A stretch of 12,245 nt of DNA from an uncultured Prevotellaceae bacterium. GTDB taxonomy: Bacteria; Bacteroidota; Bacteroidia; Bacteroidales; Bacteroidaceae. Position numbers and translations under genes: made by a program. The notes beneath the pieces are model-generated. The model was not told the origin of the DNA. It did no database searches and saw nothing but the letters and a program-made list of their open reading frames with translations. Positions 12,203 through 12,245 of this stretch are shown in pieces (within the stretch, counting starts at the first letter, position 1; the number at the start of each line of letters is the position of its first letter). The DNA lies in assembly GCA_900315105.1 (NCBI GenBank), contig OMXX01000106.1:1-12245 (forward strand), given 5' to 3'.

Positions 12203-12245
12203 CCCTCGAAATCAATAATCATACTTAAACCACTTAAAACAATGA

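Overview
The window looks like chromosomal or island DNA of a gut Bacteroidota member, most likely Prevotella/Segatella-like. Reasons seen in the sequence: promoters of the Bacteroidota type (TAnnTTTG at -7, with TTG or TTTG about 20 bases upstream), no Shine-Dalgarno sites, AT-rich leaders ending in AATTATG, and family content typical of the order (DUF4407, caspase and TPR-CHAT genes, YbjN-like proteins). No rRNA, tRNA, CRISPR array, transposase or phage structural gene is visible.

Layout. (1) Positions 1-1034, minus strand: a promoter and possible first codons of a gene leaving the left edge, then a two-gene unit of small membrane-anchored proteins (414-1034 YbjN-like, 106-393 coiled coil). 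(2) Positions 1085-4034, minus strand: a five-gene operon reading, in order, a single-span membrane protein, a soluble coiled-coil protein, a DUF4407 four-span membrane protein, a very acidic 63-residue protein and a 190-residue protein with a possible winged-helix C-terminus. (3) Positions 4189-6338, plus strand, divergent from (2): an exported caspase-like protease, a sigma-70 family factor and a one-span anti-sigma-like protein with an extracytoplasmic TPR-like tail, packed with a 1-base gap and an 8-base overlap. (4) Positions 6367-11295, minus strand: an exported TPR-CHAT protease followed 6 bases later by a SIR2-family protein whose N-terminal domain resembles PD-(D/E)xK nucleases. (5) Positions 11410-12190, plus strand: a small exported protein made of 25-residue Tyr/Gly-rich repeats, then a 24-bp tandem DNA repeat, a clear terminator and the promoter of the next gene.

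The most interesting part is regions 3 and 4. Two different clan CD (caspase-fold) proteases, both with signal peptides and both with an intact His/Cys pair, flank a sigma/anti-sigma pair and a SIR2-type putative NADase. Their two operons are convergent, end 28 bases apart, and have the same 13-base promoter core (TATATTTGCCCAA). The working model is a cell-envelope-sensing switch in which periplasmic proteolysis of the membrane anti-sigma protein frees the sigma factor, with the CHAT/SIR2 unit as a co-expressed sensor or effector arm. This is inference. The layout recalls type III-E CRISPR loci, where a TPR-CHAT protease acts on a partner tied to an RpoE-like sigma factor, but here the proteases are predicted to be exported and no CRISPR components are present. 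The divergent DUF4407 operon may be functionally linked, but only position supports that.
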